Shown: positions 1 to 10,119, counted from the stretch's first letter. The stretch: 32,989 bases of DNA from Burkholderiales bacterium (GCA_020354665.1 CP070653.1:2605095-2638083), one strand, 5' to 3'. Made by a program: numbers and translations. The notes: generated by a model not told the origin, from the letters alone.

Positions 1-1976
1 AACCACGCCGCGAGCGTGGCCAGCAGAATGAACGGCACCCAGATGAAGCCGGCGTTCTGCAGCCAGACCTGGCTCACCGCAGGGTCGTTGTAGCTTTGCG
101 GCCCGCCGCCCATCACAGCGAGCGCGCCGCCGTAGATGCTGATTGGAACCACCGCCTGCATCACGCCGACGCCGAGGTTGCCGGCGCCCGCGTTCCAGCC
201 GAGCGCAGTGCCCTGCATCCGCTTCGGGAAGAAGAAGCTGATATTGGCCATGCTGGCGGAGAAATTGCCGCCGCCGAGCCCGCACAGCAGCGCGATCACG
301 ACGAACACCGCGTAGTTCGTGTTCGGGTCCTGCACGGCCAGCGCCATCCACAGCGCGGGTAGCAGCAGCGAAGCGGTGCTGAACACCGTGAAGTTACGGC
401 CGCCGAAGATCGGCACCACGAACGAATACGCCAACCGCAGCGCCGCTCCCGAAAGCCCCGGCAGCGCGGCGAGCCAGAACAGTTCGCTGGTCGAGAACTT
501 GAAGCCGATCTTCGGCAGTTCGATCACGACCACGCTCCAGACCATCCACACGGCGAACGCGAGGAATAGCGCCGGCATCGAGAACACCAGGTTGCGCAGC
601 GCAATGCGCCGGCCGACCGCCTGCCAGAACTGCTCGTCGTCGGGGCGCCAGTCGAGCAGCCAGCGTCCGCGCACGGCTTGCGGCTCGAGCAAATGCCCGG
701 CGACCAACTGATCGCGCAGCGCGGTGTCCTGCTCGAGGATCGCCTGCCGCTCGCTGCGCGCCGCGGCCCAGGTCCAGATCATCACGCCGGCGAGCACCGC
801 GTACATCAGCATGAAGGTACTGCTGCGCACGTTGGTGGCGTCGGCGGCGATGCCGAACATGATCGGCAGCGAGAAGCCGCCGAGGCCGCCAATCACGCCG
901 ACCAGGCCGCCGACCGAGCCCATGTTGTCCGGGTAGTAGTCGGCGAGGCTGCGATAGACGCTCGCCTTGCCGATGCCCTGGGCGACCCCGACGATGAATA
1001 CCAGCACGGTGAACAGCACGACACCGACAGCGAGCTTGACGCTGACGTCGCCCTTGATGCCGTGGATGGTCAGCGTCGTTGACGGATAGGCGAGAAAGAA
1101 CAGGCAGACGATGCACACCCAGAACACCCACCAGGTCACGGTGTCGCCGCCCCACTTGTCGGAGACGAAACCGCCCAGCGCGCGGATCAGACCCGAGGGC
1201 AGCGTGAAGAACATCGTGATGAAGGCGGCCGTCTTCAGATCGAGGCCGTACTCGCCGATGTAGTACTTCGGCAGCCACAACGCGAGCGCGACGAATCCGC
1301 CGAAGACGAAGTAATAAGCCAGCCCGAAGCGCCAGACGCGGGCTTCGGTCAACGGCGCCAATTGCTGGGCGAGCGTCGGATACTGCTTCTTCTGCTTGCG
1401 TTCCTCGTGCTTCGGGTCGGGGTAAGTGAAGAACCAGAAGATGATCGCCATCACCAGCATCGCGATCGAGTAGACCTGAGGCACCATGCGCCAGCCGAAG
1501 GCCACCACGATCAGGGGTGCGACGAGGTTGGTCACTGCCGCGCCGGCGTTGCCGGCGCCGAAGATACCCATCGCCGTGCCCTGCTTCTCCTTGGGGAACC
1601 AGGCCGACGTGTAGGCGATGCCGACCGCAAACGAGCCACCGGCCAAACCGACGAACAGGCCGATCACGAGGTACTGCCAGTACTGGGTGGCAAACGCCAG
1701 GCCGTAGGTCGGGATTGCCACCAGCAGCATCTGGATGAAGTAGACGATGCGCCCGCCGTAGCGATCGGTCAGCACGCCCAGCGGCAGCCGGACCAGCGAG
1801 CCGGTGAGAATCGGCGTTGCCACCAGCAGGCCGAACTCGGTTTCGTTCAGGCCGAGCTGGGCCTTGATCCGGATGCCGATGATCGAGAACATGGTCCAGA
1901 TCGCGAAGTTGACCGTGAAGGCCAACGTGTTCATCGTCAGCACCGAGTAGCGTTTACCGTTCTCTGTCATCGCCAT
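1..1976 (-). CDS. narK: Fused NarK1-NarK2 nitrate/nitrite transporter (3' end outside window)
   Basis: This is a major facilitator protein with two tandem transporter halves, expected to import nitrate (NarK1 half) and exchange nitrate for nitrite (NarK2 half) across the inner membrane during nitrate respiration. The visible 658 codons read without a stop. Half one (about residues 10-405) carries the TM2 arginine (R63, SLVRLPLG) and the nitrate-signature region around 117-147 (AVGIAYTSAWFPKEKQG, GAGNAG). A hydrophilic linker (about 405-460, RPDDEQFWQ) leads to half two, with R514 (ALRLAYS) and a second signature at 566-602 (GGGNFSASMANISFFFPK, NAGAGNLG). Translation runs off the left edge within half two, so the C-terminus is missing. 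The ATG at 1976 follows a GGAG motif; an in-frame ATG at 1970 is an alternative. Fused NarK proteins are known from Paracoccus and some betaproteobacteria, usually beside narGHJI, which would lie to the left. Confidence 0.93.
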   Translation of the reverse strand, partial: MAMTENGKRYSVLTMNTLAFTVNFAIWTMFSIIGIRIKAQLGLNETEFGLLVATPILTGSLVRLPLGVLTDRYGGRIVYFIQMLLVAIPTYGLAFATQYWQYLVIGLFVGLAGGSFAVGIAYTSAWFPKEKQGTAMGIFGAGNAGAAVTNLVAPLIVVAFGWRMVPQVYSIAMLVMAIIFWFFTYPDPKHEERKQKKQYPTLAQQLAPLTEARVWRFGLAYYFVFGGFVALALWLPKYYIGEYGLDLKTAAFITMFFTLPSGLIRALGGFVSDKWGGDTVTWWVFWVCIVCLFFLAYPSTTLTIHGIKGDVSVKLAVGVVLFTVLVFIVGVAQGIGKASVYRSLADYYPDNMGSVGGLVGVIGGLGGFSLPIMFGIAADATNVRSSTFMLMYAVLAGVMIWTWAAARSERQAILEQDTALRDQLVAGHLLEPQAVRGRWLLDWRPDDEQFWQAVGRRIALRNLVFSMPALFLAFAVWMVWSVVVIELPKIGFKFSTSELFWLAALPGLSGAALRLAYSFVVPIFGGRNFTVFSTASLLLPALWMALAVQDPNTNYAVFVVIALLCGLGGGNFSASMANISFFFPKRMQGTALGWNAGAGNLGVGVMQAVVPISIYGGALAVMGGGPQSYNDPAVSQVWLQNAGFIWVPFILLATLAAW

Positions 1977-2149
1977 GATCGGAACTCCGGGTTGTTCATC
2001 TGGTGGGCATCGGTCGTGCCACGGTGGCTGGCGGACGGTGCGGCTCGGTCCGCCTTGGCGCAGTCTGCGGCCGGGTGCAGCCCGTTGCAGGTCGTCGCCA
2101 TGTCTTGGTTCTTCTCCTGCCACCTCCGGCGGTCATGCGGCCACCTATC

Positions 2150-2172
2150 CTCCCGATGCGATCCATCGGGGG
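2150..2172. repeat. Inverted repeat in the narK leader
   Basis: CTCCCGATG and CATCGGGGG form a 9-bp stem (one G-T wobble) around a 5-nt loop. It lies about 175 nt upstream of the narK start, so it could be a leader hairpin or an operator. There is no T-run on either strand, so it is not a typical terminator. Confidence 0.4.
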
Positions 2173-2424
2173 ATACGCGATGCGTCGCAGTGTCGATGCA
2201 CTCCGGCCCAGCCGGCTTGAGCAAGCGCAAAGTTCGGTACCCGACCTGCCAGATTGACGCCAATGCCAAGGGCGGCCGCGGTCGAACCGCGTGACGGCGC
2301 GATCCGGGGCGATCGGCCGACGTTGCTACGATGAGGTACCGCCAGCAATCGCCGCGACGCATCGCATGATCCGCCCGACCAACCGTCACCGCAGCCCGGC
2401 AACTTCGCCTGGCCGGATCGGCGG

Positions 2425-2440
2425 GCAGGACGAGTCCTGC
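2425..2440. promoter_or_regulatory. Perfect 7-bp palindrome upstream of the PLP enzyme
   Basis: GCAGGAC and GTCCTGC are perfect inverted arms separated by GA. The site lies about 90 nt upstream of the ATG at 2532 and could be an operator. No regulator can be assigned from the sequence. Confidence 0.35.
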
Positions 2441-2531
2441 GCGAACCGCGGTTCGTGTGCCCTGCAGGTCGGGCGCGAGGACCGCCACTCCGTGCGGACG
2501 CGGGCGTGGACCGCGCAACGGATGCGATGAC

Positions 2532-3650
2532 ATGGCCGCCAGCGAGCAGCGACGCGCCTGGGTGCGCGAGGCGATCCGGCGCATTGAAGCGGACTTTCAG
2601 CGCTCGAGCGACACGCACCTGATTCCGTTGGTGCTGCCGGGTTTTCCCGGCATCGATCTGTATGTGAAGGACGAATCGAGTCACCCGACCGGCAGCTTGA
2701 AGCACCGGCTGGCGCGCAGCCTGTTCCTGTATGCCTTGTGCAACGGCTGGTTGGATGAAGGCTCGACCGTCGTCGAGGCGTCGAGTGGTTCGACCGCGAT
2801 CAGCGAGGCGTACTTTGCACGTCTGCTCGGCCTGCCGTTCGTCGCCGTGATGCCGCGCACGACGAGTCGGCAGAAGATCGCAGCGATCGAGTTTCAGGGC
2901 GGCCGCTGTCACCTGGTCGATGACGCACGGGCCGTTTATGCGCAGAGCGAACGCATCGCGGCCGGGCTCGGTGGACACTACCTCGACCAGTTCACGTACG
3001 CCGAACGCGCCACCGACTGGCGCGCCAATAACAACATCGCGGAGAGCATCTACACACAGATGCAGCGCGAGTCCCATCCCTGCCCGACGTGGATCGCCTG
3101 CAGCGCTGGTACGGGCGGCACGCTGGCGACGATCGGCCGCTACGTCAACCACCGCCGACACGACACGCGCGTCTGCGGCGCAGACCCCGAGTTCTCCGTC
3201 TTCTTCGACCACTACGCGACCGGCGAGCGTGCGATCGAGCTGCAGGCGGGGTCACGCATCGAGGGCATCGGTCGACCCCGCGTCGAGCCTTCGTTCGTTC
3301 CGGGCGTGCTCGACGCGATGGTCCAGGTGCCGGACGTCTGGAGTCTGGGCGCGATGCACGCGCTGAGCGAGCGGCTGGGGCGGCGCGTCGGTGCGTCGAC
3401 CGGCACCAACCTGCTCGCCGCGCTCGCGTGCGCGCGTGCGATGCGCAGCCGCGGTGCCCATGGATCGATCGTCACGCTGTTGTGCGACGACGGGGAACGC
3501 TATCGCGACACCTACTTCGACGACGCATGGCTGTCGCAACAGGGGCTCGCGTGTGCCGGGCAGGCTGCTGCGGTGCATCGGCTGATCGAGCGCGGTGCGT
3601 GGCCCGACGAGTTGCTGCAGACCTGGCGACTGGCGGGAGAGGTCGCTTAG
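2532..3650 (+). CDS. PLP-dependent cysteine synthase-family enzyme
   Basis: This 372-residue cytoplasmic protein has the fold-type II PLP architecture of cysteine synthases and cystathionine beta-synthases, which perform beta-replacement on an activated serine. The Schiff-base lysine is K57 in HPTGSLKHR. The substrate-binding loop is SSGST at 84-88, where CysK has TSGNT, and the PLP-phosphate loop is GTGGT at 193-197. The altered loop and the unusual N-terminus ([16 protein letters not shown]) argue against a standard CysK or CysM. The length equals that of CysK2-type S-sulfocysteine synthases, but the exact substrate is inference. An open frame continues upstream to 2457, but those 25 residues are arginine- and glycine-rich and probably not translated; the conserved part begins at the ATG at 2532. 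It stands 281 bp upstream of the sensor kinase and on the same strand. Confidence 0.88.
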   Translation: MAASEQRRAWVREAIRRIEADFQRSSDTHLIPLVLPGFPGIDLYVKDESSHPTGSLKHRLARSLFLYALCNGWLDEGSTVVEASSGSTAISEAYFARLLGLPFVAVMPRTTSRQKIAAIEFQGGRCHLVDDARAVYAQSERIAAGLGGHYLDQFTYAERATDWRANNNIAESIYTQMQRESHPCPTWIACSAGTGGTLATIGRYVNHRRHDTRVCGADPEFSVFFDHYATGERAIELQAGSRIEGIGRPRVEPSFVPGVLDAMVQVPDVWSLGAMHALSERLGRRVGASTGTNLLAALACARAMRSRGAHGSIVTLLCDDGERYRDTYFDDAWLSQQGLACAGQAAAVHRLIERGAWPDELLQTWRLAGEVA

Positions 3651-3931
3651 GCTGCCGCAGCGTCACGGCCGCTCGATCCACTGCAGCGCAGCGCGACGAG
3701 CGTGCGACGCGCGAGGGACTGGCCGGCAAGGGTGAGCCGTTGGGGCATGGCGGCACTCGCATCGGTTGATATTCCAGTGGCATCCAGCAGCGTCGCCCCG
3801 AGTAACCTGCGCATGCCACGCCCGCGCCGGTTTGTCGCGATCCTCGCCAACCCTGTATCCGCCATGTATCGGCGCCGTATCAGGCCGGCAATCACGCAGC
3901 GAAGCACTGAATGTCCGAATAGACTCGTCGC

Positions 3932-6900
3932 ATGCACGCGAAGATTGGCGGGGCACCGACCCTTGAGCAGCAACTGGCTTCGCTGCGTCGGCTGGCACTG
4001 GCCGTCGCTCACCCGGGCGGCCCGGCGCTGCATGCGGACCTGGTGAGGGAACTCGCCGCGGCACTCGACGTTGCGGTCGTGTTCGTCGCGGTCTACGCCG
4101 ACGACGAGCGGACAACTCTGCGCACGCTGGCCGCTCAGCTCGACGGCCGCTTGCTGAAGAACTTCTCGTACCTGCTGCGCGATTCACCGTGTGTACGTGC
4201 AGTCACCCCCGGTTTTCATTACGTACCCGCAGGCGTCGCGGCCGAGTTCCGGCCCGACACGATCTTCGCGGCCAAGGGCATGGACGCGTATGCCGCCTAT
4301 CCGCTCGCGGGCAGCACCGGCGAGCCGCTCGGTTTGCTGGTGGCGATGGACCGTCAACCGATCGTCGGCGGCGACGCCGAGTACGCCGAGGCGATGCTGA
4401 AGATCGTGGCCGGCCGGCTGGCGGCCGAGATCGAACGCAGCCGGACCGACGAGGTGCTGCGCACGACGGCATTGGCCGTCTCCGGTGCGCGCAGCGGCAC
4501 CGTGTTCGACGAACTGGTGCGGCTGCTCGCGGCGACGCTGCATGTCGAGCAGGCCTTCATCGCACGCCACGAGCCGACCGACCCAGCGCACCTGTCGATG
4601 CTCGCGCGCTACGAGGATGGCCAGGTCATGCACGACTTCCGCTATCCGGTGGCTGGCACGCCGTGCGAGACGGTGCTCGGGCAGCGCTTCCGCGCGTTTC
4701 CCGAAGGCTTGCAGCAGCACTTCCCGGACGACGCGGACGTGCGCGCGCAAGGGGTCGAGAGCTACGCCGGCTTCCCGCTGATGGCGTCGGACGGCCGGCC
4801 GCTCGGCATTCTTGCGGTGACCTCGCGTCGCCCGCTCAAGCAAGTCGAGCGGGCCGAGGCGATGCTCAAGATCGTCGCGGTGCGCGCCGCGGCCGAGATC
4901 GAGCGGCTGGCGGCGAACGAAGCGCTCGCGCGCTCCGAGGCGAGCTACCGCACGATCTTCGATAACGCCGAGGATGCGATCTTCATCCACGACTGGGAGA
5001 CCGGCCGCATCCTCGACGCCAACCGACGCGCCTGCGAGTCCTTCGGCTGGACGCGCGAGGAATTCGCGAAACTGTCGGTGGCCGAGATCTGTGCCGGGAT
5101 GCCGCCCTATACGGTCGACGATGCGCTGCGCTGGATCCGGCTCGCCAAGCTCGATCGGTGCCCGCCGTTCGAATGGCGGCGGCGCAACAAGGACGGCAGC
5201 CTGCGTTGGGACGAAGTGCGTCTCAAGCCAACCACCATCGATGGGCGGCCGCACGTGCTCGCCTTCGCGCGCGACATCACCGAGCGCAAGACCGCGCTGT
5301 CCACACTGCAGGCGCAGGAGCAGAAGTACCGCTCGATCTTTGATAGCACCGCCGATTCGATGGTGCTGTGGAACGACGAGCTGCGCGTGGTCGATGTCAA
5401 TGCAGCGTTTGTCGACATGACGGGCCTGACGCGCGAGGAGATCGTGGGCCGGCACTGGACTGAGCGGCCCGACCGCGACGACATCGAGCGTCTGCTGCCA
5501 CGCATCGAAGGGGCGCTGGCTGGCCGCGAAGAAAGCGCGATCGAGCGTGTGTCGCGCGCCGACGGTACGGCGTTCGACATCGAGCTGCGCTACCTGCCCG
5601 TTCGCTTTGGCGACGCAAGGTATGCGCTGGGTGTAGGCCGCGACGTCAGTGCGCGGCTCGAGCACGAGCGCGAACTCGCGCGCAGCACCGCACGCCTGCG
5701 CGCCACCGTCGAGGCGGCATTCGACGGCGTGATTGGCATGGATGGGCAAGGGCGAATCGTCGAGTTCAACGCCGCGGCTGAACGCATCTTCGGCCATCGC
5801 AGGCAGGACGTGCTCGGCCGATTGCTGGCCGACGTGCTGCTGCCGCAGCGCCATCGCGAGGCGCATACCCGCGGGCTGGCGCGCTTCCACGGTGCGGGGC
5901 AGGGATCGATGATCGGTCGCCTGGTCGAGACGACGGCGCTGCACGCCGCAGGGCACGAGATCCCGGTGGAGCTCGCGATCAGCGTGGCGGCCGTTCCCGA
6001 AGGCAGCATCTTCGTCGGCCACGTGCGCGACATCACCGAGCGGCGGCGCGCCGATCAGGCGCTGCGCGACAGCGAAGCGCAGTACCGCGCGATCTTCAAT
6101 GCGTCGGCCGATCCGCTGGTGCTGCGCGACGCCGACTTCCGCATCGTCGACGTCAACCTGGCCTACGAGGCGATGAGCGGTTACACGCGTGACGAAGTGA
6201 TCGGTGCGGACCATCTGACGGTCAATCCCGCGGAGATGACCGACGTGATCCGGACGCTGCATGCGCGTGCCCTCGTCGGCGAGGCCATCGCGGTCGACAC
6301 CCATTTCGTGCGGCGCGATGGCAAGCGCTACGACCTCGAACTGCGCGGCGTGCCGATCCAGCACCAGGGCCGACCGCACGTGCTGTACGTTGGCCGCGAC
6401 ATCACCGAGCGCAAGCGTGCCGAGGAAGCACTGCGCGACAGTGAGGCGCAGTACCGGGCGATCTTCAATGCTTCGGTCGACGCGCTGGTCCTCTGGGACA
6501 GCCAGTACCGCCGTGTTGACGTGAACCAGGCCTACGAGCGGATCTTTGGCTGGAAGCGCCATGAGGTGATCGGCCGCGGCTACGAACATCCGATCTTCTC
6601 GTCGGAGTACGTCCTGCAGCGACGGGAACTGATACGCCGTGCGTTGGCCGGCGAAGTCTGCAGCGCCGAACTCGAGGGGGTACACAAGAACGGACAGCGC
6701 ATCCAGATCGAGGTCCACGTGATTCCGTTCCTGCAGCGCGGCGAGCGGCACGTGCTGGCGATCTCACGCAACATCACCGAGCGCAAGCGCGCCGAGGACG
6801 CGTTGCGCGACAGTGAGGCGCAGTACCGTGCGATCTTCAATGCTTCGGCCGACGCATTGCTGCTGCGCGATGCCGAGTTCCGCATCGTCGAGGTCAACCC

Positions 6901-8380
6901 CGCGTACACGACGCTGAGCGGATATTCGCGCGACGAGCTGCTCGCGTCACCGCGGGTGATGTGGCAGGAGGATGAGCGGATGCAGCAGCTGCACCGCGCC
7001 GACCACGACCGCGTGCTCGCCGGCGAAGTGCTGCGCCTCGAGCACACTGCGCGACGAAAGGACGGGCGCACGCTGCAGATCGAGGTGCGCGGCACGCCGG
7101 TGTCCTACCGCGGTCGCCCTCACGTGCTCTATGCAGTGCGTGACATGACCGAGCGTCACGCGGCTGAACAGCGCCGTGTCGAGCTGGAGCGGCAGCTGCG
7201 CCAGGCGCAGAAGATGGAGGCGATTGGCCAGCTCACCGGCGGCATCGCGCACGACTTCAACAACATCCTGGCCAGCGTGATCGGCTACCTGGTGCTGGCG
7301 CAGGAGCGAGCCGAGGCAATGGCCGATGCGACGCTGGTACGCCAGCTCGGCCAGGCGCATCTGGCCGCCGACCGCGCACGCGGGCTGATCGCGCAGATGC
7401 TCGCCTTTGCGCGGCGGCAGCGCGGCGATCGGCGTGTGCTCCAGATCGCCCCACTGGTGCAGGAGACGCTGTCGCTGCTGCGCGCCACGCTGCCATCGAC
7501 GGTGACGCTCGAAGCCGAGGCGTCCTCATCGGACGCGGAACTGCCGTCGGTCGAAGCTGACCCGGTGCAGCTCGAGCAGGTGCTGTTCAACCTGTGCATC
7601 AACGCGCGCGATGCGACCGGCGGGCAGGGCCGCATCGGCGTGCGCCTGCAATGCGTCGACACTGCGCCCGCCTGGCATTGCGCGTCGTGCCGCGCCGCCG
7701 TTGCCGGCGGGCCGTGGGTGGTGCTGTCGGTTGAGGATGACGGCCCGGGCATCGACCCCGAGCACGTCGAGCGTATCTTCGACCCGTTCTTTTCAACCAA
7801 GGCGCCGGGGAAGGGATCGGGCATGGGGCTGGCGATGGTGCACGGCATCGTGCACGACCACGGCGGACACTTGCAGCTCGACTCAGCGCCCGGTCGCGGT
7901 GCACGCTTCGCGATCTGGCTGCCCCGGGCCACGTCGTTGGAGGCAGAAGCGGTCGGCGCACCTGCCGTGCCGCCTGCGCTTGTGCCTTTGCAGGGGCGCG
8001 TCCTGCTGGTCGAGGATGACACGATGCTCGGCGACTTCTTGTGCGAGCGGCTGTCGGGTTGGGGCCTCGATGTCGAATTGAAGCGGGAGTCGCCCGCCGC
8101 CGACGCCTGGCTCTCCGACCCCGCGCATACGGTCGATCTGCTGATCACCGACCAGACGATGCCGAGCCTCACCGGGCTGCAGCTGGCTGCGCGCACGCAT
8201 GCGCGACGGCCCACGCTGCCGATCGTGCTGATCAGCGGCAACGCCGACGCCTTTGAGCACGAGGAACTCACACGCTGTGGCGTGTCGGCCGCTCTGCCCA
8301 AGCCGCTCGACGGTGAACAGCTGCGCGCCGTGCTGCGCCGCTTGCTCGCCGATACAGCGGCGATACAAGTCGGGCGCTGA
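3932..8380 (+). CDS. Giant hybrid histidine kinase (2 GAF, 6 PAS, receiver)
   Basis: This 1482-residue signalling protein has no obvious membrane segment and is probably cytoplasmic. Order: GAF1 (about 34-146), GAF2 (about 190-305), PAS modules beginning near residues 339, 466, 589, 718, 841 and 965, HisKA with phospho-accepting H1107 (GGIAHDFNN), HATPase ([20 protein letters not shown]), and a C-terminal receiver with phospho-acceptor D1407 ([10 protein letters not shown]) and KPLD lysine. The PAS repeats are joined by DITER linkers, the usual signalling element after PAS. Each GAF has a conserved-looking cysteine (DSPC, GTPC), and the ATPase domain carries CASC; metal or redox sensing there is speculation. 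No DNA-binding output domain is present, so an unlinked phosphotransfer partner or regulator is expected. The ATG at 3932 has no clear ribosome-binding site, so the start is uncertain. Confidence 0.93.
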   Translation: MHAKIGGAPTLEQQLASLRRLALAVAHPGGPALHADLVRELAAALDVAVVFVAVYADDERTTLRTLAAQLDGRLLKNFSYLLRDSPCVRAVTPGFHYVPAGVAAEFRPDTIFAAKGMDAYAAYPLAGSTGEPLGLLVAMDRQPIVGGDAEYAEAMLKIVAGRLAAEIERSRTDEVLRTTALAVSGARSGTVFDELVRLLAATLHVEQAFIARHEPTDPAHLSMLARYEDGQVMHDFRYPVAGTPCETVLGQRFRAFPEGLQQHFPDDADVRAQGVESYAGFPLMASDGRPLGILAVTSRRPLKQVERAEAMLKIVAVRAAAEIERLAANEALARSEASYRTIFDNAEDAIFIHDWETGRILDANRRACESFGWTREEFAKLSVAEICAGMPPYTVDDALRWIRLAKLDRCPPFEWRRRNKDGSLRWDEVRLKPTTIDGRPHVLAFARDITERKTALSTLQAQEQKYRSIFDSTADSMVLWNDELRVVDVNAAFVDMTGLTREEIVGRHWTERPDRDDIERLLPRIEGALAGREESAIERVSRADGTAFDIELRYLPVRFGDARYALGVGRDVSARLEHERELARSTARLRATVEAAFDGVIGMDGQGRIVEFNAAAERIFGHRRQDVLGRLLADVLLPQRHREAHTRGLARFHGAGQGSMIGRLVETTALHAAGHEIPVELAISVAAVPEGSIFVGHVRDITERRRADQALRDSEAQYRAIFNASADPLVLRDADFRIVDVNLAYEAMSGYTRDEVIGADHLTVNPAEMTDVIRTLHARALVGEAIAVDTHFVRRDGKRYDLELRGVPIQHQGRPHVLYVGRDITERKRAEEALRDSEAQYRAIFNASVDALVLWDSQYRRVDVNQAYERIFGWKRHEVIGRGYEHPIFSSEYVLQRRELIRRALAGEVCSAELEGVHKNGQRIQIEVHVIPFLQRGERHVLAISRNITERKRAEDALRDSEAQYRAIFNASADALLLRDAEFRIVEVNPAYTTLSGYSRDELLASPRVMWQEDERMQQLHRADHDRVLAGEVLRLEHTARRKDGRTLQIEVRGTPVSYRGRPHVLYAVRDMTERHAAEQRRVELERQLRQAQKMEAIGQLTGGIAHDFNNILASVIGYLVLAQERAEAMADATLVRQLGQAHLAADRARGLIAQMLAFARRQRGDRRVLQIAPLVQETLSLLRATLPSTVTLEAEASSSDAELPSVEADPVQLEQVLFNLCINARDATGGQGRIGVRLQCVDTAPAWHCASCRAAVAGGPWVVLSVEDDGPGIDPEHVERIFDPFFSTKAPGKGSGMGLAMVHGIVHDHGGHLQLDSAPGRGARFAIWLPRATSLEAEAVGAPAVPPALVPLQGRVLLVEDDTMLGDFLCERLSGWGLDVELKRESPAADAWLSDPAHTVDLLITDQTMPSLTGLQLAARTHARRPTLPIVLISGNADAFEHEELTRCGVSAALPKPLDGEQLRAVLRRLLADTAAIQVGR
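6062..7150 (+). repeat. Three tandem near-identical PAS modules within the kinase
   Basis: Modules begin at 6062, 6431 and 6803, a period of 369-372 nt (123-124 codons). Each opens with the same peptide, [15 protein letters not shown], and nearly the same DNA, with mostly third-position differences. Each ends with a DITER-type linker (NITER or DMTER variants). The other three PAS modules of the protein are much more diverged. This indicates recent internal duplication of a PAS unit. Confidence 0.85.
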
Positions 8381-8475
8381 CCGACCTCACCCAGACATCG
8401 CGCTGATACAACGTCCGTCCATCGTCGGAATCCGGGCGTCCCAAGCATGGGCGACGCCATCACCGGAGACGAACG

Positions 8476-10119
8476 ATGAGACACACCCCCTTGCGCCGGC
8501 ACGCCGGCGCTTCTGCCGAGCGCCGGTCCGAGCGTCGGCTGCGGCGGGCGCGGTGCGTGGCGCCAGCGGTCGTGCCACAAGCGCACCGGTCATACCAAGC
8601 GTCAAGGGAGTCCACCCTGCGCGGCAATTTGCTGCACGACCATGTGCTGCAGACGATCGGTCGCACTCCGGTGGTGCGACTGGCCCGGCTGGAGCCGCCG
8701 CACGTCGAGGTGTACGCCAAGCTCGAGGCGTTCAACCCGCTGGGCTCGGTGAAGGACCGGATGGCCCTCGGGGTCATCGAGGACGCTGAACGAAGCGGCC
8801 AGCTACGTCCCGGCCAGACCGTCGTCGAGGCCACCAGCGGCAACAGCGGCATCGGGCTCGCGATGGTCTGCGCGCGCAAGGGCTACCCGCTCGTGATCGT
8901 GATGGCGGAGAACTTCAGCGTCGAAAGGCGGCGCCTGATGCGCTTTCTCGGCGCCAAGGTCGTACTTACGCCGGCCGCGCTGAAGGGTAGCGGCATGCTC
9001 GCAAAAGCGCGCGAGCTGGCGGCAGTGCACGGCTGGTTCTGGCCGCGCCAGTTCGACAACGAGGCTAACGCCCGCGTCCACGAGACGGGTACCGCGCGTG
9101 AGATTCTCGACGCGTTCGCGCATGCGCCACTGACGCACTGGGTCAGCGGCAGTGGCACCGGCGGCACGCTACTGGGGGTCGCGCGCACGCTGCGCCGTGA
9201 ATCGCCGGACACCCGCATCGTCGTCTGCGAACCCGACAATTCGCCGGTGCTGGCCGGGGGTCTGGACCCGCAGGATGGATCATCTGCTGACGATGCTCGC
9301 AGCCACCCGCGGGCCCGCCCGCACCCGGTGCAGGGCTGGTCGCCCGATTTCGTACCCGGGCTCGTGCGCCGGGCGTTCGAGGAAGGGTTGGTCGACCTCG
9401 TGCAACCGGTATCGGGCGATGCTGCTCTGCAAACGGCGCGCGAGCTGGCGCGGCGCGAAGGCATCTTGGCCGGCATCTCCGGAGGTGCGACGGTGGCCGG
9501 AGCGCTCGCGCTGGCAGCCACGTTGCCCGCGGGAAGCCGGGTGCTGGCGATGGTGCCTGACACCGGCGAGCGCTACCTCAGTACGCCGCTATTCGCTGAC
9601 ATCGGGGAAGCGATGGATGAAGACGAGCTCGCCATCTCGCGCAGCTCACCGCTGGCCCGCTTCGATACGGTGCCGGCGGCGCCGACCGCTCCACCCGTTG
9701 CGGCAGCGCCGGTGCCGGCGGCTCCTGCCGATGCGCTTGCGTTCGTGGACGCGGCGATTCGCGGGCCCGGGCAGCCGCTGCTGATGTTCGGCCTGCAGTG
9801 GTGCGAGTTCTCCTGGACGGTCAGGCGCTTCTTCCAGGCCATTGGTGCCACGATGACGAGCGTCGACCTCGATGCGCCGCGCTTCCAGGCGGACGAGTTC
9901 GGCGTGCGTTGCCGCACGGCGCTGGCCGAGCGCACCGGCTCAAGCACACTGCCGCAGGTCTTCATCGGTGGACAGTGGATCGGCGGCTGCACGGAGACAC
10001 TCCAGGCCTGGGATGACGGACGGCTGCAAGCGCTGCTCGGCGCCGCGGGCATTGCCTTTGATGCGAGCGCGCGCATCGACACGCGCAGTCTGCTGCCGGC
10101 CTGGCAGCAGCCGCGCTGA
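8476..10119 (+). CDS. Cysteine synthase fused to a C-terminal glutaredoxin-like domain
   Basis: The protein joins a fold-type II PLP cysteine synthase (about residues 55-385) through an Ala/Pro-rich linker (about 400-420) to a glutaredoxin-like domain (about 432-527). Synthase motifs are K93 in NPLGSVKDR (PLP lysine), TSGNSG at 120-125, GTGGT at 227-231 and the C-terminal GISGG loop. The glutaredoxin part has WCEFS (C443-x-x-S446, monothiol type), the cis-proline TLPQVF (P493) and a GGC glutathione-site-like motif. The expected role is cysteine or S-sulfocysteine formation coupled to thiol or glutathione chemistry, but substrate and coupling are inference. The ATG at 8476 has a GGAGA site 6 nt upstream; however, the first 50 residues are arginine-rich and unlike the family, so a later non-ATG start near 8626 (after AAGGGAG) is possible. 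The gene lies 95 bp behind the kinase. Confidence 0.9.
   Translation: MRHTPLRRHAGASAERRSERRLRRARCVAPAVVPQAHRSYQASRESTLRGNLLHDHVLQTIGRTPVVRLARLEPPHVEVYAKLEAFNPLGSVKDRMALGVIEDAERSGQLRPGQTVVEATSGNSGIGLAMVCARKGYPLVIVMAENFSVERRRLMRFLGAKVVLTPAALKGSGMLAKARELAAVHGWFWPRQFDNEANARVHETGTAREILDAFAHAPLTHWVSGSGTGGTLLGVARTLRRESPDTRIVVCEPDNSPVLAGGLDPQDGSSADDARSHPRARPHPVQGWSPDFVPGLVRRAFEEGLVDLVQPVSGDAALQTARELARREGILAGISGGATVAGALALAATLPAGSRVLAMVPDTGERYLSTPLFADIGEAMDEDELAISRSSPLARFDTVPAAPTAPPVAAAPVPAAPADALAFVDAAIRGPGQPLLMFGLQWCEFSWTVRRFFQAIGATMTSVDLDAPRFQADEFGVRCRTALAERTGSSTLPQVFIGGQWIGGCTETLQAWDDGRLQALLGAAGIAFDASARIDTRSLLPAWQQPR

Larger units (their letters stand above)
1977..2531. other. Divergent intergenic region between narK and the PLP enzyme
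   Basis: I found no convincing gene in these 555 bases; the open frames here give arginine-rich translations with no family resemblance. It must contain the narK promoter (minus strand) and probably that of the PLP enzyme (plus strand). Two inverted repeats, listed separately, are the only clear structures. A partial FNR-like sequence at 2217-2230 matches 7 of the 10 specified consensus bases and is too weak to call. Confidence 0.6.

Noticed and set aside
2217-2230. Possible FNR/Anr box (TTGAG-CAAG-CGCAA) for narK
   Set aside because: Only 7 of the 10 specified bases match, and it is about 240 nt from the start codon, so chance is a sufficient explanation without a mapped start site.
4184-6751. 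A very long open frame (855 codons) antisense to the sensor kinase
   Set aside because: Its translation is compositionally odd, matches no family and mirrors the repeated PAS DNA. Stop-free antisense frames are expected in high-GC genes with GC-rich third positions.
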